DNA of 64,000 nucleotides. It comes from Spinellus fusiger (taxonomy: Eukaryota > Mucoromycota > Mucoromycetes > Mucorales > Phycomycetaceae). A program made the position numbers and the translations under genes. This document shows, piece after piece, positions 11,846 to 23,190 of this stretch. The DNA lies in contig JALLLS010000017.1 of NCBI GenBank assembly GCA_025094145.1, positions 310,001 through 374,000 on the forward strand. Reading direction: 5' to 3'. Numbering within the stretch: position 1 is the first letter of the stretch; every line of letters starts with the position of its first letter. The notes below the pieces were generated by a model. That model was not told where the DNA came from. It did no database searches and saw nothing but the letters and a program-made list of their open reading frames with translations.

Positions 11846-13179
11846 GAGACCTACAGCCGAAGAGATTTCTATTTTGGCTTACTCCATGGTAATCTTTGTG
11901 AGCATACCATTGTCAGCAATGAACCTTCGTCGCACAAAACCTGTCTGGTAAGGCGAAACAAGGCTACTGGAAGCATGTATTAGATGGGCGTTTAGAAGAC
12001 AAGTGAATACTTTGGCATCTGTATTAATCAAGACAATAGGCCTCTAGTTCTTCAAAGAAGTTCAATCTCTTTTATTTGGCAGGAGTATCAAATATGTCGA
12101 CTGCTAGGAAGGAGGGAATATACCAAGTGTCAATGCCTCATTGTACACTGTGGTAATCAGGTCAGTACAGACAGAGTGATCAAGAACTAAGTGTAGAATT
12201 TCATATAGTAGACCAAGAAGAACATCACTGCCCTGATGGTCTGCCTTGTTGTGATTGTTCTCTTTAGATGTCCAGCAGAGGTCTCTTCCTTCTCACGCCA
12301 CATTTTCCCAGACTGAAGGGCAAGGATCTCTACATGTTCATGTTGTACTTGTTGCAGTTGTTTTTCTACTATAGGCAATTGAAAGTTCTGAGTGGCCTGG
12401 TTTCTGAACTTGTGGATAAGTCTATCTCGCTTGCTCTGAAGCATACGTTCTGCTGAGACAAGGGAATGTTGGCGACGACGAGAAAAGGACTTGATGAAGC
12501 GAGTGACTTGCTCTTTTAACTGATTCCTCTTGCGTCTCGAATCTAAAGGATGAAGTAAGTAGACAATGATCTGACCACTGAGGATCGATGTAGGAAGCTA
12601 AAAAAAAACAGAGGAGCATAAAGGAGCAATATCCTTGGATAAGAAAATATAGTCTATGCATGAGGAAGCTATACCACTATGAAATGTTGGCATGCACCAC
12701 TGTATCAGTAATGCAATAGCTACAGAGGCTGACCAAAGGGTCAATGATTAGAGTGAGTGGTGATAAGGATACTATGCCACAGTAAGGTAGCCATAGTGAT
12801 GAGGAGGCATCATATAAATGATTATCTTATTTGAGGATCACTAAGTTTGACTAGTCTTCTACAGCTCATAGTGCTTATCTTAAACATGAAAAAATAAATA
12901 AAACAAAGAGATTATTGTTCGCCCTCAGACGACAATCAAAACAACTGTAAGATTAATAGTAGGAGGAGAAGTTTCCTCTGTAGGATATGTAAGAGTAGTG
13001 CCTAGAACTGCCTCAGGTTTCTCAGAAGAAGTGACCAGGATTCTTCAAAAGAAGAGAGACAGGATTAGCAATCACTTGATCCTTGGAAAGATCTGCAGCA
13101 GTTTCTTCTGTGTCTCTTTAGTGTGCCTGTCTCAGTGGTAGGGGAACGAGTGCATTTGCCCTGGAGGTGTTCAGCCTCT

Positions 13180-13518
13180 CTACAAGAGTAAGCAGGTCTG
13201 GTTTTCCTTTGGACGCATGGGACACTTATCCACATCATGGCTCATTGCCTTGCAGTGTCGACAATGAGCTCCCATCTTTGCCCATGTAGCCAAAAAGTTA
13301 TGTTCAGCATTGAAGGCTACTTTGTAGGTCAATGGCTGAAGAGTACGGTCGTGGTTGGGTAGGCGTTCAAGGTACACATGGCCATTACCATGGAACCACT
13401 TTTGTTCTTTATAGACGACTACTTCTTTGACAGTGCCAAATTTACTTAAGCAGGCCCGCAGACCTGTGTTAATCTCTTCATAAGACATGAATAAAAGTCC
13501 AACAATGTTGATACGCAA
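13180..13518 (-). pseudogene. LINE family A ORF1 fragment with zinc knuckle
   Basis: A 112-residue open stretch ends in CRHCKAMSHDVDKCP, a CCHC knuckle of spacing 2-4-4, as in gag-like ORF1 proteins of L1-type elements. The preceding segment (LSKFGTVKEVVVYKEQKW) has the look of an RNA-recognition fold. It corresponds to the ORF1 region near 27372-27914. No proper start codon or downstream ORF1 remains. Confidence 0.7.
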
Positions 13519-13764
13519 CAGAGAAGACAGAGTTGATCTTCTCAGGTACTGTGGAAGTGCTTTCCAAGGCTGACAAGGTAGAATGTGAGGTTTGTTTATT
13601 TGTTTTAATTGCCTAATGAAGGGTCGGCTGGGAGTGTCTCCGGAGTTGAATAGGGAAGAGCCATGTCAAATATGAAAATAATAATAATAATAATAATAAA
13701 CACAGAGCGTCACAGCGGAAGACCAAAAAACAATAAAGACAAGAAGAACTCATAAGTGGTAGCT

Positions 13765-14365
13765 ATGCTTTCATTACTCATTGGCTATTGTTTACTGCTC
13801 TGTCTTGTCTTTATTGAGCATCGCTACCAGTCTCCCCGTACAACTACTGTTCTTCAATTGTCTGCTGATGACCAAGGCAGCACTCGTTTATTGTTGGCTG
13901 TGTGGATGGTGTCAGTGACATTAGTGCCTCTTTGTGTATTCTTGGATGTGGGTGCGGCACCCGTATGGCTGGGCTGGGTAGGGGTGGTGTGGCTACTGGG
14001 CAGTGTTGTTCTCTTGCGCTGGGCCACCTACGTCAACCCATTCTATCTCAGGGCAGTAGCCACCACAGACGACCAGTATATCTGCACAGACGGACCCTAC
14101 AAACTCATACGCCACCCTGGCTATGCTGCCTTTCTACTCGCTTGGGTTGGGTTGGGGCTGACGACAGGCAATGGTGTGGCGTGCCTTTTTCTTGTCACAG
14201 TGGCTCTGTATGCCTATTTACGTCGGATTAAGGCGGAAGAGAAGATGATGCTTGCTGTGTTTGGCATGGACTACCAGCACTATGTTGAGGAGTCTTACAG
14301 GTAAGTCCCATTGAGCATCTAACGGAATCCTTATTCTCCTTAGGCTTGTTCCTTATCTATTCTAG
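13765..14365 (+). CDS. Isoprenylcysteine carboxyl methyltransferase-like membrane protein
   Basis: Two exons, 13765-14300 and 14344-14365, with a 43-nt GTAAGT...TAG intron; the product is 185 residues. The first exon encodes several hydrophobic membrane segments and then PYKLIRHPGYAAFLLAW followed by RRIKAEEKMMLAVFGMDY. That is the cofactor-binding signature shared by ICMT and related membrane methyltransferases. Splicing restores the usual short tail (RLVPYLF). Family members methylate prenylated cysteines or other membrane substrates at the ER, using S-adenosylmethionine. The protein is shorter than typical Ste14 proteins, so the substrate is open. The ATG at 13765 is the first in frame. 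Confidence 0.75.
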
Positions 14366-14395
14366 ACCTACTTAGACATACTCTGTGGTAATAAA

Positions 14396-14396
14396 A

Positions 14397-14430
<34 letters not shown>

Positions 14431-14432
14431 AT
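14396..14432. repeat. TATATG microsatellite
   Basis: About six tandem units of ATGTAT just downstream of the methyltransferase gene. Confidence 0.8.
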
Positions 14433-14625
14433 ATTCTTGTCCTAGGTGTGGACACCCTAGAGTGTATACTTGCAGTTGACATTCCTTCTTTCCTCTAATT
14501 CATCATTTCTATTGGACAACAAGCATTATTTGTGACGTAACCTAACTGTTTATACAGCACAAAACGTACTTGAGACGGCCTTTTTTCTATTTTTTCTTGC
14601 AGTCATACTTCTTTCTTAACACATC

Positions 14626-16217
14626 ATGGGTAATAAGATCGACCTGCTCACTCAAACTAAACCCAGTTATAGATTTCCAAAAGGCTATGCTTGAGGAACT
14701 CATGTCCCAGTACGTTGATGTGGATAATAAGGATTTTTGGGATGACAGTGTAAGTCATAGTCTCATGCATGCTGCATGCTGTCTTTGTCCATGCCCATCC
14801 CTTTCTCGGGTTCTTTTTCTTCTTTTTTTTTTATATTTTTTATATTATTATTATAATAATATACTAAATGGTGGACTCACGCGTTGTCTATGTTAGGTGT
14901 GCAAACATTATCTTGTTGACTTTTGTCCTTCTCAGTTGTTTACCAATACCAAGTCAGATCTAGGTGAGGAAAGGAAGAAAGGAAAAAGGACGTGCCTTGA
15001 GGAGCAGTAGCAGTGACTGTTTTTGGTACTACTGTTGTCGCTGCTACTGCTATTCTTGCTACTTGTTATTACCTACAATGGACTGGCTGTGACTGGTAAA
15101 ATGATAAGACCACTTACTTGTTTTCATCTTTAGGCCCCTGTGATAAACATCATAATGATCGTTTGAAGGATCGTTACCAAAATGCAACGGACAAACAAAA
15201 GTACCCTTTTGAGGCGGAGTTCCATGACTACCTGAACAAACTTGTGAATGATCTCACAAGAAGAATTCGCAATGGAAAGGGGCGTCTTAACATTCAGATG
15301 GATGACAGAGTAAGTACATGTGCCTTTATTCTTTTTCTTTCCTTTTCTTTAAAGAGAGAAAGAGAGAAAGAAAGAAAGAAAGGAGACTTATGCCTTTATA
15401 GTCTGCTGAAATGAGAAAGGAAGAGCGTGAAGAAAAGATGGTGTTGCTTGATGTTAAGATTAAAGAATTGCTACAAAAGGTAAACTGCCACCCTTCACTC
15501 TGGAACTGACCTAGTTAGGTGGAGGAAGCAGGTGAAGAGGGTCGTGTACAAGAGGCCACAGATCTCACTGAACAAGTGGAGAGTCTCCAAATAGAATTGC
15601 AGGCAACAAGAGATGTAAGTGATATGGGATGTAAGTGGAGTGTGGATTTCCTTACTAATGAATTGAGGGGGTGATTAGAATGAAGACTATAACAAGTCAG
15701 AGAAGCGCATGGAGGTAAGGACGCCAACTGCCTCATCCCTGTTTCAGACAAGATATTGACCTTTTTGTTAGGTGTGTCAAGTCTGTGGTGCATTTCTGGT
15801 GACAAATGACTCGTCAGATCGTCTGGAGGCACATTACCAGGGCAAGCAGCACCAGGGCTACTTGAAGATCCGAGACACATTGGAACAGATGAAGGTAAAC
15901 CTCCATTGACTCCTCTCTCTTACCTCACACGAGGATAGCAAAACAGACCCTTTGGCAGAGACAACAGAGACTTTTCTCGCGCACGCTTTGACTACCGTGA
16001 TCGTCGAGACGGAGGTAGGGAAAGAGATCGTCGGAATTCTGATCGCGATCGGGGCTACAGAGAGAGAGAAGAGAACCGTCGTCGAGAAAGACGTGGCAAT
16101 GAAGATGATTGGGATCGTGAGGTAGAGCGCTACAGTCGACGTTCTCGCCGTGACTTTGAAGACATGCCACTCAGACGTTCTCGGTCCCGGTCTCCAAGAC
16201 ATGCCCGCTACGAGTGA
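14626..16217 (+). CDS. LUC7: LUC7-like U1 snRNP splicing factor
   Basis: Nine exons: 14626-14629, 14673-14749, 14897-14963, 15134-15309, 15402-15479, 15519-15614, 15679-15714, 15772-15894, 15939-16217. They total 936 nt in continuous frame and give 311 residues. The first exon is only ATGG and supplies the start codon (MDFQKAMLEELM). Zinc finger 1 has Cys29, Cys37, Cys52 and a following His (KHH, 54-56). Zinc finger 2 is C2H2 (Cys180, Cys183, His199, His205, within VCQVCGAFLV). A coiled-coil helix links them and an Arg-rich RS/RE/RD tail ends in RRSRSRSPRHARYE. LUC7 proteins stabilise U1 snRNA pairing with 5' splice sites in the nucleus. The alternative start is the downstream ATG at 14691; the intron after ATGG has good signals and matches the family's N-terminus. 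Confidence 0.9.
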
Positions 16218-16842
16218 TAATAAAAAGAAAGAAGGGCGCGGTTGTGTTTGGAAAGTCAACGAGGCATTGTAAATACTCTAATAGTCACGACTAGAGGCAC
16301 CCGACGATGCCCTATTCTCTCTCCCCCTCACATTGAAGTGTACGAACAATAAACGAGAAAGGTATTTTCTACTCTCTTCTCTCTCTCTCTCTCTTGCATC
16401 AGCGGGAATGTGTATGTGTATTTGAAACAATCCCCCTCCTTTTGAGTTGCTATAAAGACGTCAAGCCACTGCTGCATAGATCCTTTTAAAACAAAATGTA
16501 TGTGTGTATGGTATAGAAGTGTAAAGACGCTATTTGGACTGCTATTGTAGAAGATGAGATGCCATTTCATTCCATTCTTTTTTGTTTTTTTTTGTTTTGT
16601 GTTTGTTTCTTGGTTTCTCCCTTAAACCTCTTACACTTGGCCTTGTTCATGAAGAATCCCCTGTCACCCTTTGTACTCTAGTTTTGTTTCTCAGCTCCCT
16701 AGAGCCTCTTTATCGCAGTGAACGTGAATATCAGCTGTCCTTTATTTTAACCTTCTCCTCATAACATATGCATTCTATATCTCATTATCTCTCTCATCCC
16801 AGTTCTCTTCATTTTCTTCCCAAAATTTCTCTTGTGAGAGTC
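16218..16842. other. Intergenic region with (CT)n tract
   Basis: It contains the LUC7 3' end (AATAAA-like signals near 16220 and 16350), a pure CT run at about 16378-16395, and the pyrimidine-rich upstream region of the cyclin gene. No gene is seen. Confidence 0.6.
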
Positions 16843-18013
16843 ATGTCTTCTATTGTACCTGCCATTGATCCACGGCTCTGTTTCCATGGCCCCACCACAC
16901 TCCATTGTCACTCTCATACAGGACCCGTTCTTTCGCTGCTGTCTCTGCCCTCTCTGCCCTCTCTGCCTTCTTTACCTTCATTGACTTCATTGACTTCATT
17001 GACTTCTCTCTCTCTCTATGCCTATCCACCCCACACAATGGCACTGGAAAAGCCAGCGATGAAATCCAGTCACCGCAAGCCCTTGTCTCTCAAACAGTCA
17101 CAGATAGGCCATGATCCCCACCATCGCCTTGACTATGTAGAAGCACTGATAGGTAAGAAGAGTCTTTGTCTCATTCCTAGGTAAGAGGATTCCACAGCCA
17201 AGAAGCTCACCCTTCTTTTCTTTCTTTTTTTTTGCACTCTCAGATGTCACTGCACTGATGATTGAAACCCTATGGCCCTCCACGCCTAGTCCTCCGTCTT
17301 CAGTTGTACCCTTGCGGACATTTATCCAAGAAGTCCTCAAGCGATCTCGTACCACTTATTCCACACTACAAACAGCTCTATTTTACTTGTTTCGAGCACA
17401 ATCGGCCATTCTATTGCATCTTCAACCACACCCACACCAGCGGCATGATAGGAGTTGCTCTCTCCAACAGACTCCATGTGACCGCCACTGTTGGGAGCAA
17501 AACATTTACATCAGCTGTGGACGTCGTATGTTTCTTGCTAGTCTTGCCTTGGCTTCCAAATTTGTCCAGGACAAGACCTACCGTAACTCGGCTTGGGCTA
17601 AAATGGCCAACCTACAGGTGGCAGAGATTAACAAAGCCGAGCGTATCTTTTCCCAGCTCATTGATTATCGTCTTTACATTGCACAACCCATTTTTGAACA
17701 ATGGCATCGGCTGCTACACAGACAGGTCCAGCAAAGAGTAGCTCAAGTAAAGCCCATGGATGGATTTCCATTGTCTCTGTTTGGAATGTTCTCTAAAGAG
17801 ATACAGCAGGAGGAGCGGGTGTACATTGTCGGCACAGGATTAGAGGAGAAGCACATGTCTCCTTGCCAAGAACAACAACAGCAACAAGAGGGAAAGAAAC
17901 GAGGGCTTGAGCAAGAGGACAGTAGTCCAAAGCGAAGAAAACTCGAAAAAATGTGTAAGTCTCTTCAAAGCGGACTGTTATGTATGAATAACCAAAGAGA
18001 CGACGACGACTAG
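16843..18013 (+). CDS. Pho85-type cyclin (PCL/Pho80-like)
   Basis: Two exons, 16843-17152 and 17244-18013, joined in phase through a 91-nt intron; 359 residues from this start. The cyclin box core reads CGRRMFLASLALASKFVQD, then WAKMANLQVAEINKAERIF and DYRLYI, the pattern of fungal cyclins that bind the Pho85 kinase. After it come a Gln-rich segment, a basic KRRKLEK cluster that could be a nuclear signal, and an acidic end. The region coded at about 16930-17010 is built from tandem 9-nt units giving Leu-Pro-Ser then Leu-Thr-Ser repeats. Translation could instead start at 17038 (MALEKPAMKSS), which would remove the repeats; the sequence does not decide it. Confidence 0.78.
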
Positions 18014-18610
18014 TACTAGTAGCTACTACTAACTACTACTATTATTATTATTACTCTTACTCTTATTATTACTATTACTATTCCTAATATTATTACAATT
18101 ACAATTACTATGACTACTGTTGCTATGACTACTGTTACTATGACTACCACTATTATTATTATTATTATTATTAGCCTTAGAGAACAGAAAAAGTCCCATC
18201 TACACACCAAACACACAAAAGAAGAAGAAGAACAGGCCTATTCTATTGATACTAGCCTAACTTCCATCATTGTATACATCTATGCACCTTGGCAAGAGTA
18301 TACCTACCCAAGCCATAGTAAACCCTTTTTATTATTATTATAATAATAATAAACAAGTGATGGGATGATCCAACACGTTCACCTATATGTTATTCTTTTT
18401 TTCTCTTCTTCTTTCTTTTTTCTCTTCACTCTACTGTTCCACCGTTTAATCCTTATATATGTCTCTACACTTCCTTAAAAGACACTCTCACTTGCATTCC
18501 ATCTGTGCCACAAACACAGCCAACAGGTCGGACAAGTAGCTCTCGGTCTTTTGAATGACTTGTTATCAAAACGAGACTTTTTTTTTCTGCATGCTTCACT
18601 TTTCCTCTTC
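18014..18610. other. Intergenic region with trinucleotide microsatellite
   Basis: From about 18022 to 18175 there are imperfect ACT/ATT/TTA triplet repeats directly after the cyclin stop codon. A second ATT/AAT run lies near 18330-18355. A TATA-like TTATATAT at about 18453 precedes the chitin synthase gene. Confidence 0.65.
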
Positions 18611-21600
18611 ATGAGAGCTGTCAAGTGCTCCTCTCTAATGACTCACCAATACTTCATGTGGAATGTATGGGTGGGTTTTTGCACATGGTTTATTCCCAAC
18701 TATCTTCTCCACATAGCTGGCATGCGTAACCCAGGCAAGCTAACTCTCCCAAAGAACAGATGTATTTATAATAGCAGCTGTGTGTAGAGCCTGGAAAGAG
18801 AAGATGGCTCTGTTCATTTTCCTGCTGTTGGCCAGTGCCTTTTTCAGCTTGTGGCTTGAGTACATCTCCCTACTGTTCTGCCACCCAGAAACAACCTACA
18901 GCTATGCCACTGTCTACAACAACCAGTCCCAGTTTGTGGGTATCAATGGTAAGGCCGTCAAAGCGTCCGATGGCATAGAAACAGTCATTACGAACGAAAT
19001 ACAACACTACTTGGGTCAGGATATCTCGGACCTATTCCCCAAGTTCATGCATCTCCAACGCACACCCGAGGGCTATTATGATGATGATGATGTGCAGCAG
19101 TGTATTGGTGATGCTATTGAACAGGCAGACAATTGGCTTGCTTATCTATTGGAGAATGATCCTGGCTATGTCTACAAGGACAGTAAGTTGGTGTCCTGTC
19201 CTTATCCAGACCAGCGTAATAAGACAGGAGCACCCTGTTTTGCCAATGCAGACCAGGCACTGGAGATCAACATCTATGGATTAAAAGGAGGTACGTTGCC
19301 ATGTCCTCCCACAATACCACAATGATCTGTGCTATAACATCTCTTTTATTTATTAAATAGACATTGTATTTGATCCTGAAGATGTACGTCAATTCAATGC
19401 TCTTCCTTCAGAAAGCCGACCCGATGCACGCGCCTATGTTATTCTTGATGGCAATGTACTGGACATGACACAGTACTTCCTTATGGCCTCTAAGACTATC
19501 TTTATGTCTCCCACCATCAATTCCCGTGCATTTGTACCTGAGCGTCTGTTCCTACCACTGGATGTCTCTACCACTCTCTTTGTTAACCTTGGTGAGGATG
19601 TCTCTGATTACTTCCATGCCTTTGTTCCAGCCGTCTACCACCGCTGTCTCCGTACCCTCTTCTTTAAAGGCATTGTCCCGAGTGCTATTCCTATAGGATG
19701 CTCTCGTATCAACCCTGCATTGTGGGCTAGTATGGGCGTTGGTCTGATTCATTTCCTCATCAAAATGAACCTGGCCCACCTGTCCCGCATGCCTTGGATT
19801 CGCAGGGTGTTTTATTCCACACCTCCATTGTCCATGGCGCATCCTGTGTCCTGGCCACACACCATCCTTATGATCCCATGCTACGATGAATCTACAGATG
19901 TCCTCAAACAGACCTACGAGTCCCTCGCACGCACCAACTACGATGACAGCAAAAAGCTCCTGTTATTTGTATGCGATGGACTGATACACCACCATGAGGG
20001 GAAGGAGATACACACCCTCATCTTGGAGGCCTTGGGCTACAGCGGAACAGAGGAACCCCTCTCCAAGGCCTACATCTCCTTGGGCCAGGATAGACGCAAG
20101 GTGAACTATGCCTGTGTGTATTCTGGGTTCCATGAAACAGGTCGGCATCGTGTTCCCTTTCTTGTCGTGGTGAAGCGAGGGACAGCAAGAGAGGCCTCAG
20201 GGGAACGCGTGCCTGGGAACAGGGGGAAACGCGATTCCATGGCCTTTCTGTTTGGGTGGTTGGAGCGTTGTATGAACCTCTCACACCATCAAATGAACCC
20301 CCTTGAATACGAGCTGTTCAACCAGTGCTATAACGTATTGGGACTGGATCCACGTTTGTTCAAGTATGTTTTGGTGACAGATGCAGATACACAAGTACAA
20401 GGAGATACCTTACAGAAACTTGTGTTGAGACTGGAGAATGACCCAAAGATGCTAGCAATCAGTGGAAATGTCAGACCTGCCAATCCAGATGAGAACATGA
20501 CGACAATGCTACAGATTATACCTCTTTATTTGTCGCTGTTCTCTGTACTAGCTTATGAAGCAGCCTTCTCCCGAGTCATGACCATCAGTGGGGGATGTGC
20601 TCTTTATAAAGTATGGACGACCAAAGCGTGTCTGGAAGAAAAACAAGGGCTTCACCTGGGCAGCAATAGCAATTGTAATAGCAATAATAGTTCCACTCCT
20701 CTTACTACTATTAGAACACAATGGTCGTCGAAATGGCCAAAGACAAGTGACGAAATCATACGCCACCATTCTCCTTGGGATGTCCAGGAGGATGCTCGGG
20801 AGGATGTCCAGGATACAGCAAGTCAAGCAGAGTCCATGTCTAGTGTAGGCTCATGGCTGTCTCTATCGCATGACGCGGATATTATCCTATGCTGTGTTCA
20901 TCCCACTGTACTAAGAGGATTTGCTACTCTACAAGCCAGTACAATGCATACGATGAATGTTCTATTGCAAGGAGAAGACCTATGTCTTGCTGCTGTTCTT
21001 TTACAGTCCCATCCTACCTACCACTTGGGATTTGAGCCAGAAGCCATTGCCTATACATCACTGCCTACTGAATTCTTTCTTATGCAGGGCAGTCAGTTGA
21101 GACATTTCAGGGCAGCATTGCATTGTCGCTTAAACATGCAAAGAGTGGCATATCAATTAGGAGTGGGATACTGGCTAATGTCAGTCAGTCATCTGGCAGA
21201 TATTATCTTCTATATGCCTACCATTGTCTATTTGTACCTCATCTACATACGATTCTTTCTCCAGGTTGGACTTACTTATATTATTGTTGCTGCTTGTTTT
21301 ACAGGTCTATTTGTGCTGCATATTATGTATTTTCTTATGAAGCGTCAATTCAGATATGTATTGTGGCTGACTCTTTATTGTCTGCTGGCAGTTCCCCTCT
21401 TTTCAATCTGGTTTCCGATGGCAGCTGCATGGTGCAGTGACTCTTCAGATCGGTGGTATGACTCCGGAAGTTCCGGACAGCACCGAGGGTCTCGTCTGCA
21501 TGGTATTATTGACCAGAAAGAGAGAGGAGAAACAGAGGAAAAGGAAGAAGATATTCAGGTTGTAGTGCCTCGTCTACGCCTGGAAGAGTATGAAGCCATC

Positions 21601-22890
21601 GAAGCACGCAAATCACATCAAAGAGACCAAATTGCCCTTGACTCCAAGTTCGCAGGATTCAGTAGTCTTGCCTATCCCTCCATGAACATAGTCAACATAG
21701 CCACATCAGGTCGTTCAGAACTACTTGGAGAGAATGTTGTTTCACCACCTGCAGCACAATTAAGAGAGGGTCATCATAGCACACGCATAGCAACTGCAAA
21801 TGATCCACAGCCAGTCATAGCAGGGTCTGCTATGGACATATATTCCAGTAGTAGTAGTATTAGTAGAGCAGCACGACATACAAGCAGAGACTTTGTTCAT
21901 GGTAGCAATCCCTTCTTGGATACGTGTCCCAAGCCAGAAAACCCATTTGATGATAGTAAATCCATGGGTATCAATGACAAAGCCTATCGCATGGAAGAAA
22001 CCTTTTACCGTAATCGACACCAACATCCTCCACTGAATCAGTCTGGCACGGCCACATCTGTAGCAAGGGTGTCTGTGGCAAGATCAGGCAACCCAGATTT
22101 CACCCATCAAACTACTAGCTCAATACCCTCCTTCACAGGAGAATCTGGCTTCCACAGTATAGTCAATACAAGCGGGTTCACTCGATCCTCAGCTCCTTAT
22201 ACTGCAGAAGGCATCGTCAGTGCAAGAACCTCGTTTGATTCTGATATAGGCCATGACAGACGATCTATTTACTCTGTGCTTTCCGAGACATACTCCATAG
22301 CAAGTTCCAGTCTTAGTATTGATCCTGAAATGTCACTGGAAAGAATCCAAACAAACACATCTTACCAGTCCACAAGAGAAGCCACTCTTCCTATAGACGA
22401 GGAGGGACGAAGAACAGCCATGCATGGTGTCGTAAGTCTGACGATTCCACGCTCTACACCCCATCCTCCTGCACCGCCCAACAGCAGATCATACTCTACA
22501 TACTCCAAACCCAATACACGTCCCTCTCACACCTCTCATGCCTCTCATCCCAGTAATAGCGACTCTGTCTCTGGCAAAGACACCCATCCTTATCCAAATC
22601 CTACTTCTAATCATAATCTTAATCACACTCACACTCACACTCACAATTCTACTTCTAATCACAATCCCATCCCACTTGAAACTCTTCCTCTTCATGCGTG
22701 GCTCCCACTGGTCCACCAGGAAATTAGAATGTATTTACGTGCTGCAGATTTAGACTCTATCACACGGGCCCAAGTCAAAGAACATTTGTTCTGTGTGTTT
22801 GGCAGTCGTATTGAATCCAGCCAAGAGATCCAGGAGTTTGTTCATACATGTATTGAACAAGTGACTCTTGAATATCTGCATTCATGTTAA
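18611..22890 (+). CDS. Divergent chitin synthase-family glycosyltransferase with DEK_C-like tail
   Basis: Three exons are supported: 18611-18734, 18778-19290, 19361-22890, about 1,388 residues; the start is uncertain and an upstream exon may exist. The N-terminus has membrane segments (WVGFCTWFIPNYLLHIAG; RAWKEKMALFIFLLL), then a cytochrome-b5-like region (VILDGNVLDMTQYF). The GT2 domain has CYDESTDVLKQTYESL, VTDADTQ (coded near 20385) and QGEDLCLA (near 20975). Membrane segments, a long Ser-rich tail and a C-terminal DEK_C-like module (WLPLVHQEIRMYLRAADLDS) follow. This order resembles division II (class V/VII-type) fungal chitin synthases without a myosin motor, acting at the plasma membrane. 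The usual QRRRW product-binding motif is not found; the matching place reads GSQLRHFRAALH. The first intron uses a GC donor. Confidence 0.85.
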
Positions 22891-22936
22891 TATCTACAAT
22901 TACTACTCTATTATATATTAAAATTAAGTTATCTGC

Positions 22937-22951
22937 CACTCAATTCATAGA
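22937..22951. repeat. 15-bp target site duplication, left copy
   Basis: CACTCAATTCATAGA occurs here and at 28165-28179, exactly flanking the LINE at 22952-28164. It begins 47 bp after the chitin synthase stop codon. Confidence 0.92.
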
Positions 22952-23190
22952 TTTTTTTTTGTATGGAAGTCACTGACTTCAATTTTATTTACACGCACAA
23001 CCTATCAGAAGGAGGGAGGAAGGCGAGAGAAAAAAAGATATATCTATAGAAGGGTAAAATAAAACAAGAAAAAGGAAAACAACTACAGATCAGTGTCTAT
23101 TTCTTGCTCTTCTGCTAGAGTAGTCACCAAAGAGACTGCACGTTGGGCTACCACAGGGGGTAGAAAAGGCTCATCATCAAAAATAAGTCT

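Larger units (their letters stand above)
10675..13560 (-). mobile_element. Broken L1-like LINE (family A)
   Basis: Reading on the minus strand the order is ORF1 remnant, endonuclease remnants, reverse transcriptase, C-terminal zinc domain, then an 8-A tail at 10675-10682. Many frameshifts interrupt it. The family is the same as the longer copy at 22952-28164, judged by shared reverse transcriptase and C-terminal motifs. The 5' end is uncertain and no target duplication was found. Confidence 0.8.
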
